Below are positions 34,843-43,290 of a stretch of DNA of 64,000 bases, in pieces. A program made the position numbers and the translations under genes. The DNA comes from Lachnospiraceae bacterium. Lineage in GTDB: Bacteria; Bacillota; Clostridia; Lachnospirales; Lachnospiraceae. The notes below the pieces were generated by a model, which did not search any database, was not told the origin of the DNA, and saw nothing but the letters and a program-made list of their open reading frames with translations. Position 1 is the first letter of the stretch, and every line of letters starts with the position of its first letter. The DNA lies in the NCBI GenBank assembly GCA_024696005.1, contig JAILHF010000051.1, forward strand, positions 186,001-250,000. The letters run 5' to 3'.

Positions 34843-34883
34843 TCCCTTCGTCCCTGTTTCATCACTGCTTACGCTTCCTGTGC

Positions 34884-34932
34884 AAAAAAACAGCCGGGCC
34901 CGGGCGCTTGATACTGCGGCCCTGCCCGGCTG
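34884..34932 (-). terminator. Terminator of the decarboxylase operon
   Basis: On the minus strand CAGCCGGGC and GCCCGGCTG form the outer 9 bp stem, GGGC and GCCC extend it after one mismatch, and T7 follows. Confidence 0.93.
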
Positions 34933-34955
34933 GATCATCAACGGATCATTTCAGC

Positions 34956-36392
34956 TTATACAGGATAAGCCTTGTTGTCCTTGTCCGCCTTTGCAGCGTC
35001 TACCTTTTTCTGCTGTGCTTCACGATACTTGAAGAATTCGGTAGCAACCTGAGGGAAGAGCGCATAGGAAAGCACATCCTCTTCCTGCTGCTTGTACTGC
35101 TTCATCTCTGCCTCGATCTGTGCAAGCTCGGGCTTGTCGTGACCGGTAGCTTCCGCACTTCTTGCGGTGGAACGCTTCTCGCCGGGGATGACCTTGTCGA
35201 TCACTTCCTGGTTCATCGGCTTTACGGTCTGGCCGTAGTTACCGCGGAGCAGATCCTTGAATTCGCCGGTAGCGGTCTTGTAACGCTCACCCATCAGCAC
35301 ATTGAAGATAGCCTGGGTACCGACGATCTGGGACGAAGGAGTGACCAGAGGAGGCTCACCGCAGTCCTTACGAACGCGGGGGATCTCTTCGAGCACTTCG
35401 TTGTACTTGTCTTCGGCATGCTGCTCTTTCAGCTGCGATACCATGTTGGAAAGCATGCCGCCGGGCACCTGATAAAGCAGGGTCTTGATGTTGACGCCAA
35501 GGACCTTGGTGCTCATCAGGCCGCTCTCGATGCACTCTTCGCGGTAAGGTCTCCAGTAATCGGCGATCTCGGCAAGGATCTTCTGATCGTAACCGGTGTC
35601 GTAGGGAGTGCCCTTGAAGGTCTCGACCATGACTTCCGTTGCGGGCTGGGAAGTACCCAGTGCGAACGGGGAGATCGCGCAGTCGATGATGTCCACGCCG
35701 GCTTCGACGGCCTTCAGATAGGTCATGGATGCCACACCGGAGGTGTAATGCGTATGAAGCTGGATCGGAAGCTTGGTGCTCTCCTTCAGGGTCTTGACCA
35801 GCTCTGCAGCCCTGTAAGGAACCAGCAGACCTGCCATGTCCTTGATGCAGATGGAATCCGCTCCCATCTCCTCGATCTTCTTTGCCATGTCTGCCCAGTA
35901 ATCCAGGGTGTAAGCATCACCGAGGGTATAGGAAAGCGCGATCTGGGATTCGCCGCGGCCTTCCTGCTTCTTGATCTTGTTGGTAGCGTCGACCGCTGCC
36001 TGCAGGTTGCGGATATCGTTCAGGCAGTCGAAGATACGGATCACGTCGATGCCGTTTGCGATGGACTTCTCAACGAAAGCATACACCACATCGTCTGCAT
36101 AAGGGCGATAACCCAGGATGTTCTGTCCGCGGAAGAGCATCTGCAGCTTGGTGTTCTTGAATCCGTCACGAAGCTTGCGCAGTCTCTCCCAGGGATCTTC
36201 CTTCAGGAAACGAAGGGATGCGTCAAAAGTAGCGCCGCCCCAACACTCAACGGCCGCGTATCCGACCTTGTCCATCTTGTCCACGATGGGGAGCATCTTA
36301 TCGGTCGGCATGCGGGTCGCGATCAGAGACTGATGCGCGTCACGCAGGACTGTTTCCATGATCCCGACCGGTTTTTTAGCCTGTTCTGCCAT
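34956..36392 (-). CDS. oadA: Oxaloacetate decarboxylase alpha-type carboxyltransferase (no biotin domain)
   Basis: The protein has 478 residues. The TIM-barrel carboxyltransferase domain is clear: LRDAHQSLIATRM (metal Asp18), the carbamylated Lys184 in SICIKDMAGLL, and HTH (His213, His215) in QLHTHYTSG. The C-terminal helical domain contains PGGMLSNMVSQL. The usual C-terminal biotin domain is missing; biotin is on the separate carrier at 37654. It takes CO2 from oxaloacetate onto biotin, or the reverse, giving pyruvate. It is last of five genes and 54 bases after the beta subunit. It is like the 5S subunit of propionibacterial transcarboxylase. Confidence 0.95.
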   Translation of the reverse strand: MAEQAKKPVGIMETVLRDAHQSLIATRMPTDKMLPIVDKMDKVGYAAVECWGGATFDASLRFLKEDPWERLRKLRDGFKNTKLQMLFRGQNILGYRPYADDVVYAFVEKSIANGIDVIRIFDCLNDIRNLQAAVDATNKIKKQEGRGESQIALSYTLGDAYTLDYWADMAKKIEEMGADSICIKDMAGLLVPYRAAELVKTLKESTKLPIQLHTHYTSGVASMTYLKAVEAGVDIIDCAISPFALGTSQPATEVMVETFKGTPYDTGYDQKILAEIADYWRPYREECIESGLMSTKVLGVNIKTLLYQVPGGMLSNMVSQLKEQHAEDKYNEVLEEIPRVRKDCGEPPLVTPSSQIVGTQAIFNVLMGERYKTATGEFKDLLRGNYGQTVKPMNQEVIDKVIPGEKRSTARSAEATGHDKPELAQIEAEMKQYKQQEEDVLSYALFPQVATEFFKYREAQQKKVDAAKADKDNKAYPV

Positions 36393-36445
36393 TTATTTGT
36401 CCTCCTAATCAATGATTGAAACTGTTCACCATTCCATTTGCGGGA

Positions 36446-37612
36446 TCAAAATACCCCGAAGATCGCCATGAAGGTACCTGCTGCGACAGCCGTACCGATA
36501 ACGCCCGCCACATTCGGACCCATGGCGTGCATCAGCAGGAAGTTGGTCGGATCTTCTTCCGCACCCACACGCTGCGACACACGGGCCGCCATCGGCACCG
36601 CGCTCACGCCGGCCGAACCGATCAGCGGGTTTACCTTGCCCTTGGTGATCACGCACATGATCTTTCCGAAAAGGGTTCCGGCTGCGGTTCCGAAGGCGAA
36701 TGCCACCAGACCCAGAGCCACGATGAAAAGCGTATCCGTGTTCAGGAAAGCTTCCGCGGAAGTGGTCGCGCCAACGGAAGTACCGAGAATGATGACCACG
36801 ATGTACATCAGTGCATTGCTGGCAGTCTCGGTCAGCTGGCGAACCACGCCGGACTCACGGAAGAGGTTGCCGAGCATCAGCATGCCTACCAGAGGAGCGG
36901 TCGTGGGAAGCACGATCGAAACCACGATGGTAACGATGATGGGGAAGAGGATCTTCTCCAGCTTGGTGACCGGACGAAGCTGCCCCATCTTGATCTGGCG
37001 CTCTTTCTTGGTCGTCAGCAGCTTCATGATGGGCGGCTGAATGATCGGCACCAGGGACATGTAGGAATATGCAGCAACGGCGATGGGGCCCAGATACTTG
37101 GTCTGTCCCAGCTTGCCGGCCAGGAAGATCGAAGTAGGACCGTCAGCGCCACCGATGATGGAGATGGCAGCCGCTGCCTTGTCGTTGAAATCGGCCCAGC
37201 CCATGGCTCCGGCAAAGAGTGCGCCGAAGTATGCGGCAAAGATGCCGAACTGCGCAGCCGCTCCGAGAAGGAAGCTGGCAGGATTGGCGATCAGGGGACC
37301 GAAGTCGGTCATGGCCCCTACGCCCATAAAGATGAGGGAAGGCAGGATGGCCCACTCATCCAAAACGTAGAAATAATACAGTAATCCGCCCACACCGTTC
37401 GGCGAATCCTCAGCCCGCATCATGATGTCCGGATAGATGTTCACCAGCAGCATGCCGAACGCAATCGGTACCAGCAGCAGCGGCTCGAATTCATGCCGGA
37501 TCGCCAGGTAGAGGAAAAAGAGCGCCACGCAGATCATGATCACGTTCTTATAAGTAAAGGACGGATTCATGAACGCCATTTGGCCGAGCAGATTGTTTAT
37601 GATCTCACTCAT
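36446..37612 (-). CDS. oadB: Na+-translocating decarboxylase beta subunit
   Basis: The protein has 388 residues with about nine to eleven membrane helices. It decarboxylates carboxybiotin and drives Na+ export. GVGAMTDFGPLIANP (98-112) and GGADGPTSIFLAGKLG (Asp157 in the sodium site region) are hallmarks, and a GTAAGTLFGKIMCV segment is present near the end. The subunit is common to oxaloacetate, methylmalonyl-CoA and glutaconyl-CoA decarboxylases, so it does not by itself settle the substrate. It follows the biotin carrier by 41 bases. Confidence 0.96.
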   Translation of the reverse strand: MSEIINNLLGQMAFMNPSFTYKNVIMICVALFFLYLAIRHEFEPLLLVPIAFGMLLVNIYPDIMMRAEDSPNGVGGLLYYFYVLDEWAILPSLIFMGVGAMTDFGPLIANPASFLLGAAAQFGIFAAYFGALFAGAMGWADFNDKAAAAISIIGGADGPTSIFLAGKLGQTKYLGPIAVAAYSYMSLVPIIQPPIMKLLTTKKERQIKMGQLRPVTKLEKILFPIIVTIVVSIVLPTTAPLVGMLMLGNLFRESGVVRQLTETASNALMYIVVIILGTSVGATTSAEAFLNTDTLFIVALGLVAFAFGTAAGTLFGKIMCVITKGKVNPLIGSAGVSAVPMAARVSQRVGAEEDPTNFLLMHAMGPNVAGVIGTAVAAGTFMAIFGVF

Positions 37613-37653
37613 TGAAAACTTACCTCCAAAATAAACTAGATCTGCATCTGTCC

Positions 37654-38022
37654 TCAGTTAAGGGTTGCCAGTACCTGACCTGCTTCGCAGGCATCACCTA
37701 CCGCAACATCAATGCTTGCCACCTTGCCGTCCTGGGGAGCAACCTGGGGGATCTCCATCTTCATGGCCTCGATGATCAGAACCGCATCGCCCTTCTTGAC
37801 GGTATCGCCTACGTTCTTCTCGATCTTGAAGACCTTGCCGGCCGCACCGGCTTCAATCTTGACGGAACCGGCTCCGCCGCTGCTCTTGGCTGCAGGAGCA
37901 GCCTTGGGTGCTGCCTTGGGAGCGGCCTTGGGTGCTGCTGCGGGTGCTGCTCCGGCGGAAGCGCCTTCCTCCACGGTCACATCGTATACGTTTCCGTTCA
38001 CGGTAATGGTATAATTCTTCAT
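37654..38022 (-). CDS. Biotin carboxyl carrier subunit
   Basis: The protein has 122 residues. A short N-terminal strand region (YTITVNGNVYDVTVEEG) is joined by an Ala/Pro/Lys linker (residues of about 21-50, with APKAAPKAAPKAAP) to a biotinyl domain. The biotinylated residue is Lys88 in IIEAMKMEIPQV. It ferries CO2 between carboxyltransferase and beta subunit. It is like MmdC/GcdC/1.3S and serves both carboxyltransferases in this operon. Confidence 0.96.
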   Translation of the reverse strand: MKNYTITVNGNVYDVTVEEGASAGAAPAAAPKAAPKAAPKAAPAAKSSGGAGSVKIEAGAAGKVFKIEKNVGDTVKKGDAVLIIEAMKMEIPQVAPQDGKVASIDVAVGDACEAGQVLATLN

Positions 38023-38049
38023 TTTTTAATCCTCCTGAATAATGATTGA

Positions 38050-38916
38050 TTATCTGATCCTTCTGATGCTGCGAACCACGAAACCGTCCGTGGAAGTAAC
38101 TCCTTCGCTTGCTGCGCTCGCGGCGATCGCTGCTGCGATCACGGCGATCAGCTCACCGTCATCCGTTTCATCCGCAGCGGCTTCTTCGCGCTCTACAATG
38201 CCTGCGATCGCTTTGTCGACCGATTCCTCGGTCTTCTCCTCCGGGCTGCTCTTGAAGCTGTCAACAAGAGCCGGCACGTACTTGAGGAGCGAGATGATGA
38301 TCGCGATCACGATCAGCATGATGAACACGGTTCCCATGCCGATCATGGTATTCACGCCGGCACGCTCCATGGACTCACCGAGTTCCAGCACGGTATTGAC
38401 CGTGATGGCAGTGACATGGAGGTCCTTGTCGAAGATGAGTTCCACGATGCCGTCATGTCCGCCTGCCTGTGTTGTATGGAAATGCGCTTCCGCTACCACT
38501 TCGTCCGCTTTCACATCATACTCGATGTCTTCGGCCGGGATCGGCATCACGGTGTTCATGGCATTGACCGCATCTTCCAGGTCATTGGTTCCGAGCTCAT
38601 CACGCGCATCCGCATAAGAATGCATGCCTTTGCACAGCGTCTTGAAATCAATGTGAAGATTGATCCCCATCTGTACAGCGATCTGGCGCAGGTTTGTGGT
38701 AAGCTCATCCACCTCATCACTCTTCAGGCTGTCAAATTCATCGAGCTGTGCGGGGTTCACTCCGCCCTGCACCACATAGCAGCAGAGCAGTCCGACCTGG
38801 TTATCCAGTTCGGCATGCGGATCCTCCACCAGCGGCTTGAAAGAGCCGTCTCCGCAGGCAGCCAGAGAAAAGACACAGACGAGCATCAATAATATCGCTC
38901 TAATCTTTTTCTTCAT
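38050..38916 (-). CDS. OadG/MmdD-like gamma subunit with lipoprotein N-terminal domain
   Basis: The protein has 288 residues, far larger than the usual 80-120. Residues 1-21 form a lipoprotein signal (FSLAAC). Residues of about 25-185 are an extracytoplasmic domain with VELIFDKDLHVTAITV, like DUF3887-type domains. The single membrane helix (190-212, MIGMGTVFIMLIVIAIII) and the conserved C-terminal DGELIAVIAAAIAASAASEG are the OadG-like part that holds the decarboxylase complex. So the gamma subunit would have an outer sensor or stabiliser and an inner assembly end. It lies between mmdA and the biotin carrier. Confidence 0.85.
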   Translation of the reverse strand: MKKKIRAILLMLVCVFSLAACGDGSFKPLVEDPHAELDNQVGLLCCYVVQGGVNPAQLDEFDSLKSDEVDELTTNLRQIAVQMGINLHIDFKTLCKGMHSYADARDELGTNDLEDAVNAMNTVMPIPAEDIEYDVKADEVVAEAHFHTTQAGGHDGIVELIFDKDLHVTAITVNTVLELGESMERAGVNTMIGMGTVFIMLIVIAIIISLLKYVPALVDSFKSSPEEKTEESVDKAIAGIVEREEAAADETDDGELIAVIAAAIAASAASEGVTSTDGFVVRSIRRIR

Positions 38917-38949
38917 TGCATATCCTCTCTTTCCTGATCCTGCCTTCCT

Positions 38950-40338
38950 TTATGCAAAAAGCATCTCGAATGCATAGACCAGATGCTTTCTGGTATCCTC
39001 GGGCTCGATGATCTGGTCCACATATCCGCGGGCAGCAGCGCTCTCGACGCTGTTCTGCTTTGCGGCGAATTCCTTGGCTGCCGCTTCGATCTCGCCGCCG
39101 TTCTTGCCGTCAGCAAGGATCTTGCCGGCCATGGAAGCCTCCATGGGTCCGATCTCGGCCGTAGGCCATGCGAATACCAGATCAGCGCCAAGGCCCTTGG
39201 AATTCATGGCAACATAGGCGCTGCCGTAAGCCTTGCCCACGATCAGGTTCACGCGGGGAACATCGCAGTCAGCAAAGGCTTCCATCAGGGAAGATGCAGC
39301 CTTTGCCATGTGACGCTCGCTGCACATGGTCGCTTCAAAGCCCTGAACATTCGTCACGCTCAGAACGGGGATCCCGAAGCTGTCGCAGAACCATACGAAA
39401 TCGGCTGCCTTGTAAGCGCCCTTGTGGCTCATGCGTCCGGAAAGCTTCTGTACCTTGCCGTCGTCGCTAACGATCTCGCTACGGTTTGCAACGCATCCGA
39501 CCGTAAGTCCGTCCAGGCGAAGGAAACCGCAGACCATGTCTTTGGCGTATGCGCTTCCCACCTCGAGGAAATTATTATCATCTGCAATATTGGAAAGTAA
39601 AATGGAGGTGTCGCCCGCTGCTCCGGCAATGTCCGGAAGCACACGGTTCAGATCATCCTGGTTATCGCTGAGAGCAACATCCTCGTCGTTCTGGGGAAGC
39701 ATGCTCACCAGTGCACGGAGCTGCTCCGCGATGCTGTCGGCATCACCGACGAAAGCCGCATTGCCGCTCTCTTCCGACTGGAACTTTGCTGCGGAAGTGT
39801 CGTTCTTCTGTGTGTAATTCCCGTCGATCGCATCGGGAGAATTCACAAAGAGCTTGCCGCTCTTCTCTTCCATGAAGCAGAAATCCGCCATGCGCGTGAT
39901 CAGAGCAAGTCCGCCGCCGCAATTGCCGTATACAACGGCAAACTGCGGGATCACACCCTTTGCCATTGCCTGCTTGTAATAAATGTCACCCAATGCGTTG
40001 AGCGCATCCGTGGACTCCTGAAGACGCACGCCCGTGGAATCCAGGATCCCGATCACGGGAGAACCCGTCTTCATCGCAAGATCATAAAGATTTACGATCT
40101 TTTTCGCATGCATCTCTCCGATGCTCCCGCCGAGAACAGAAGCATCCTGGCTGTAAACATAGACACGGTTGCCATCGATCGTACCATAGCCGGTGATCAC
40201 GCCGTCCGACGGCGCATCGGCAGGCTTCGGATTGAAATCGGTGGCACGCGCTCTTACAGCGGAGCCGATCTCAACGAAACTTTTTTCATCGAGCAGAGAT
40301 TCGATCCGTCTGCCCGCTGAGCCTGTTGAACTACCCAT
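38950..40338 (-). CDS. mmdA: Acyl-CoA carboxyltransferase alpha subunit (MmdA-like)
   Basis: The protein has 462 residues, shorter than the usual 510. It begins RRIESLLDEKSFVEIGSA. The two crotonase-like halves carry oxyanion and biotin-site glycines: YVYSQDASVLGGSIGEMHA, YGNCGGGLALITRMADFC, and VTNVQGFEA, GKAYGSAYVAMNSKGLGADL, FAWPTAEIGPMEASMAG. It moves CO2 between biotin and an acyl-CoA such as methylmalonyl-CoA, malonyl-CoA or glutaconyl-CoA; the substrate cannot be decided here. It heads the operon; GGAGGTAAGAGGA precedes the ATG. The extended -10 promoter at 40418 fits as its start. Confidence 0.94.
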   Translation of the reverse strand: MGSSTGSAGRRIESLLDEKSFVEIGSAVRARATDFNPKPADAPSDGVITGYGTIDGNRVYVYSQDASVLGGSIGEMHAKKIVNLYDLAMKTGSPVIGILDSTGVRLQESTDALNALGDIYYKQAMAKGVIPQFAVVYGNCGGGLALITRMADFCFMEEKSGKLFVNSPDAIDGNYTQKNDTSAAKFQSEESGNAAFVGDADSIAEQLRALVSMLPQNDEDVALSDNQDDLNRVLPDIAGAAGDTSILLSNIADDNNFLEVGSAYAKDMVCGFLRLDGLTVGCVANRSEIVSDDGKVQKLSGRMSHKGAYKAADFVWFCDSFGIPVLSVTNVQGFEATMCSERHMAKAASSLMEAFADCDVPRVNLIVGKAYGSAYVAMNSKGLGADLVFAWPTAEIGPMEASMAGKILADGKNGGEIEAAAKEFAAKQNSVESAAARGYVDQIIEPEDTRKHLVYAFEMLFA

Positions 40339-40417
40339 TCCTCTTACCTCCGTTTGTACTTTAGGTTTATAAACATGAACACTGTATGCTTCGAAGGGCT
40401 ACAGCGCACTGCGTACC

Positions 40418-40426
40418 ATTGTAGCA
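40418..40426 (-). promoter_or_regulatory. mmdA operon promoter, extended -10
   Basis: Minus-strand TGCTACAAT; no clear -35. About 80 bases of leader follow before the ATG at 40338. It lies immediately after the scpB stop codon. Confidence 0.6.
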
Positions 40427-40435
40427 TAAAGAATC

Positions 40436-41197
40436 TTAAACATCAACCTTTACATTTAAGTCTTCTTCCGCTTCTGCTTCCGCCTGTTCTTTGAAGTCCT
40501 GCATGAGCTCCGGACTCATGACAGGCAGCTCACCGAGGGATCGCACGCCGAAGCTTCGCAGGAACTGTTCCGTCGTTCCGAAGAGCAGCGGCCTTCCCGG
40601 AGCATCCAGCCGGCCGACCTCTTCGATCAGTTCGTACTCCAGCAGGCGGTTGATCGCGTGCTCGCAGCTCACGCCGCGGATCCGCTCGATCTCGGCTTTC
40701 GTGACAGGCTGTTTATAGGCGATGATCGAAAGAGTTTCGATCGCGGTATCCGAAAGCGTCATGCGCCTGGGCGTTTTTGCCAGCTTGATCAGGTATTCGT
40801 AATATTCTCCCTTGGTGCCGAGCTGCAGCGCATCCTCCAGCTCCGTGAGGATCAGCCCCCGGCCGGCCTTCGCATAGGACTTTTTCATCCTCTCGGCTGC
40901 CTCGCGTATCTCCTCTTCCGTCCGTTCGAGCACTTCGGCAAGGCGGCTCATCTTTACGGAGTTCCCTGTTGCAAAGAGCACGGCTTCGATCGCGGCCTCA
41001 AGTTCCGGATCCCTGCCCTTCTTCCTGTCCGGTTCTTCGTTTTCCGACTCCTCGCTTTGTGCTTCTTCGCTATCAGCCGCTTCCTTCTGCGCTTCCGTTT
41101 CAGGCACGGCTTCGTTTATCACTTCTTCGTTCTGCATCTCTTCCGTTGCAGTTTCTTCTTTTATCTCTTCGCCCTGCATGTTTTCCGTCTCTTCCAT
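40436..41197 (-). CDS. scpB: Segregation and condensation protein B
   Basis: The protein has 253 residues. ScpB bridges the SMC-ScpA ring for chromosome segregation. Two winged-helix domains are clear: ELEAAIEAVLFATGNSVKMS, then DTAIETLSIIAYKQPVTKAE with RGVSCEHAINRLLEYELIEE, and the GRPLLFGTTEQFLRSFG end. Usual length is about 190. The extra 60 residues at the N-terminus are almost pure Glu/Ala/Gln, acidic and probably disordered. The alternative of a start near residue 63 cannot be excluded, but the acidic part is in frame and open. It follows scpA by 45 bases. Confidence 0.93.
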   Translation of the reverse strand: MEETENMQGEEIKEETATEEMQNEEVINEAVPETEAQKEAADSEEAQSEESENEEPDRKKGRDPELEAAIEAVLFATGNSVKMSRLAEVLERTEEEIREAAERMKKSYAKAGRGLILTELEDALQLGTKGEYYEYLIKLAKTPRRMTLSDTAIETLSIIAYKQPVTKAEIERIRGVSCEHAINRLLEYELIEEVGRLDAPGRPLLFGTTEQFLRSFGVRSLGELPVMSPELMQDFKEQAEAEAEEDLNVKVDV

Positions 41198-41242
41198 AAA
41201 AAGTCTCCCAAAATCTCTCCCGTTTCTTTCGGTCTCCGCTGA

Positions 41243-42028
41243 TCAGATGATCGCGAAGTCCTCTCCGAGCCGCATGTCCCCGGCATCCTCGGCCCGTTCG
41301 ATCAGAATGTCGTCAAAGATGTGGTCCTGGCGGATCACGATCTGCTGCAGCTTCATCAGCTCCAGGATCACCAGGAAACTCACGATGATGTCCAGACGTC
41401 TGGTCTGCCCCTGCAGCAGCTCCCGGAAGGAGCAGATCTCGTGCTCATTTAGGTACTGCAGGATCTCGGCCTGTTTGTTCTCTACCGATATCTCATCCTT
41501 CGTGATGTTTCCGAACCGGCTGCGGATCGGATCGATGCGGTCCTCGACGCGCTTGAGCATCTCACGGTAGATCTCGCCGAGCTTTGCAAGATTGAGGTTA
41601 CGCATCAGCGCTTCATAATCCACGGGCTCACGGTATTCCATGACCACCTCCGGGATCGAAGGCGCTTTGTATAAGGAACGTCCGGCATCCACAAAACGGT
41701 CCTTGAGCTCAAACGCCATGTACTTGTACATCTTGTGCTCCAGAAGCTTCTGGACCAGTTCGGCTCTCGGATCCCCTTCCTCTTCTTCCTCTTCCTGCGT
41801 GCGCGGCAGAAGCATGCGGCACTTGATGGAGAGCAGCGTGGCCGCCATGACGAGGAACTCACTCATCACGTTCATGTCCGCCCGCTCCATCGCACGTATG
41901 TAATCCATGTACTGGGCCGTGATCTCCACGATCGGGATGTCGTAAATATCCACCTTGTTCTTTTCGATCAGATGCAGGAGCAGATCCAGCGGTCCCTCAA
42001 ACACCTCAAGTTTAACCGGTATAGCCAT
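41243..42028 (-). CDS. scpA: Segregation and condensation protein A
   Basis: The protein has 261 residues, normal length. The kleisin N-terminus VKLEVFEGPLDLLLHLIEKN is classic, followed by IYDIPIVEITAQYMDYI and MLLPRTQEEEEEEGDPRAEL. The C-terminal winged helix includes CSFRELLQGQTRRLDIIVSF and LELMKLQQIVIRQDHIFDDI. ScpA closes the SMC ring. It starts 3 bases after the phosphoesterase stop, so the genes are co-transcribed. Confidence 0.96.
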   Translation of the reverse strand: MAIPVKLEVFEGPLDLLLHLIEKNKVDIYDIPIVEITAQYMDYIRAMERADMNVMSEFLVMAATLLSIKCRMLLPRTQEEEEEEGDPRAELVQKLLEHKMYKYMAFELKDRFVDAGRSLYKAPSIPEVVMEYREPVDYEALMRNLNLAKLGEIYREMLKRVEDRIDPIRSRFGNITKDEISVENKQAEILQYLNEHEICSFRELLQGQTRRLDIIVSFLVILELMKLQQIVIRQDHIFDDILIERAEDAGDMRLGEDFAII

Positions 42029-42031
42029 GAT

Positions 42032-42913
42032 TCATGATCCCTCCTGTTTCTTAAGTTCCACGCAGACAAGTTCTGCCGGATTGAAGACACGTACCGGTAT
42101 CGAATGATAACCGGTGCCGCAAAGCACATACTGGCAAAGCCCGCGCAGTCTGTACATCCCGCCGGAATACTTCGGGAAAAGGCAGGGTTTCGGACTGATC
42201 ACGCCGCCGAGAAACGGCAGGCGCATGATCCCGCCGTGATAATGCCCCGAGAAGGAAAGGTCCGCCCCCCAGGCCGCATAACTCGGAAGATAATCCGGAT
42301 GATGCGCCAGCAGGATATTGAAGCTTTCCGGATCGGGGCCTCCGATCCTGCGCCGGATCGTGCCGGCAAACAGATGCTTCGGCCTGGAAAGCCGGAAATA
42401 ATACGGAACGGAAAGCGTCAGCCCGTAGATCCGGACCCCGAAATCCCTAAGAAGGATGTCGTCGTTATCCAGAATGACCGCTCCGGCCTCCCTGAAATCC
42501 GAAAGCATTCCTTCGTAATCAAAGGTAAAACGCTCGGGATCCCAAAGCACGCGGCTCTCGTGATTTCCGAGGGCGAAATAAACCGGGCAGATCTTTGTGA
42601 GTTCGCGGATCAGGTCCGAAGCGATCCTCACCGAACGCTCGATGCGCTTTCCCACATCCTTTGCCGTCATGATATCGCCCGCCATCAGAACAAAATCGGG
42701 TTTCAGGCTTTCGATCTCGCGGATCAGGCGGCGGTTGCCCTTTCCGAATTCACGGGCATGAAGATCGGACATGGCCACAAAACGAACGTCTTTCTTCACT
42801 TTGCGGCTGTGAAGACGGAAACGCCTGCATTTGATGCATTTAACGTCGTTTAAGATCACGCCGCCGAAAAAAGCCGTAAAAAATGAAAGGATAAAGCGCA
42901 AAAAATCCAACAA
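42032..42913 (-). CDS. Metallophosphoesterase (calcineurin-like), membrane-anchored
   Basis: I take the TTG at 42913 (293 residues), with AAAGAGG 6 bases upstream. The ATG at 43018 cannot be used because the promoter (42954-42982) lies downstream of it. The first 25 residues (LLDFLRFILSFFTAFFGGVI) are one hydrophobic anchor. The metal-binding motifs follow in order: AMSDLHAREFGKGN, LMAGDIMTAKD, ALGNHESRV, AHHPDYLPSY and SFSGHYHGGIMRLP. YkuE/YpbG-type enzymes of this fold cleave phosphoesters, often UDP-lipids or other lipids; the true substrate is open. It heads an operon with scpA and scpB. Confidence 0.9.
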   Translation of the reverse strand: MLDFLRFILSFFTAFFGGVILNDVKCIKCRRFRLHSRKVKKDVRFVAMSDLHAREFGKGNRRLIREIESLKPDFVLMAGDIMTAKDVGKRIERSVRIASDLIRELTKICPVYFALGNHESRVLWDPERFTFDYEGMLSDFREAGAVILDNDDILLRDFGVRIYGLTLSVPYYFRLSRPKHLFAGTIRRRIGGPDPESFNILLAHHPDYLPSYAAWGADLSFSGHYHGGIMRLPFLGGVISPKPCLFPKYSGGMYRLRGLCQYVLCGTGYHSIPVRVFNPAELVCVELKKQEGS

Positions 42914-42953
42914 AGGAAAACCTCTTTCTTCTATATTTTGATGCAACGGGGAG

Positions 42954-42982
42954 AGTATAGCACAAGATATGCCGTTCTTCAA
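42954..42982 (-). promoter_or_regulatory. Promoter of the phosphoesterase-scpA-scpB operon
   Basis: TTGAAG (42977-42982) and TATACT (42954-42959) have 17-base spacing; TGC precedes the -10. About 35 bases of leader reach the TTG at 42913. This promoter decides the start codon. Confidence 0.8.
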
Positions 42983-43018
42983 GATTACATAAGATGAAAA
43001 AATCCGGAGTTGCGACAC

Positions 43019-43046
43019 AAAAAATCCCGTCCGGTCGGACGGGATC
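43019..43046 (-). terminator. Terminator after rpsU
   Basis: Minus-strand arms ATCCCGTCC and GGACGGGAT (9 bp) enclose GACC and are followed by T6. Confidence 0.92.
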
Positions 43047-43054
43047 AGAGCTAC

Positions 43055-43231
43055 TCAATTATATTTGCGTTTTCTGGCAGCTTCAGATTTCTTTTTCCGC
43101 TTTACGCTGGGTTTCTCATAGTGCTCGCGCTTGCGGATCTCCTGCTGAATGCCGGCCTTGGCGCAGCTTCTCTTGAAGCGTCTCAGCGCGCTGTCCAGAT
43201 CTTCATTCGGCTTAACTTCAATCCTTGACAC
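43055..43231 (-). CDS. rpsU: Ribosomal protein S21
   Basis: This 58-residue gene was read from the reverse strand. It begins with GTG at 43231, giving [20 protein letters not shown], then [20 protein letters not shown], and a basic tail [17 protein letters not shown]. This is the full S21 pattern and size. S21 joins the 30S platform near the anti-Shine-Dalgarno end of 16S rRNA and helps start translation. The leader carries GGGGAGG 11 bases and AAAGG directly before the GTG. It is monocistronic, with its own promoter and terminator. Confidence 0.97.
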   Translation of the reverse strand: MSRIEVKPNEDLDSALRRFKRSCAKAGIQQEIRKREHYEKPSVKRKKKSEAARKRKYN

Positions 43232-43263
43232 CCTTTACTCAACCTCCCCTCGGTTGCATATTC

Positions 43264-43279
43264 GTGAGACCTTTCTCAC
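43264..43279 (-). promoter_or_regulatory. Small hairpin in the rpsU leader
   Basis: Arms GTGAGA and TCTCAC enclose AAGG about 12 bases after the predicted transcript start and 33 bases before the GTG. It could stabilise the transcript or respond to a ribosomal protein; no further support. Confidence 0.4.
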
Positions 43280-43290
43280 AACACTCGACC

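Noticed and set aside
34908-36419. 503-codon plus-strand frame opposite oadA
   Set aside because: Shadow of the conserved oadA frame; begins inside a terminator hairpin.
42914-43018. ATG start at 43018 for the phosphoesterase
   Set aside because: The -35/-10 pair at 42954-42982 lies after it, and its first 35 codons include the rpsU terminator; the TTG at 42913 has a ribosome site.
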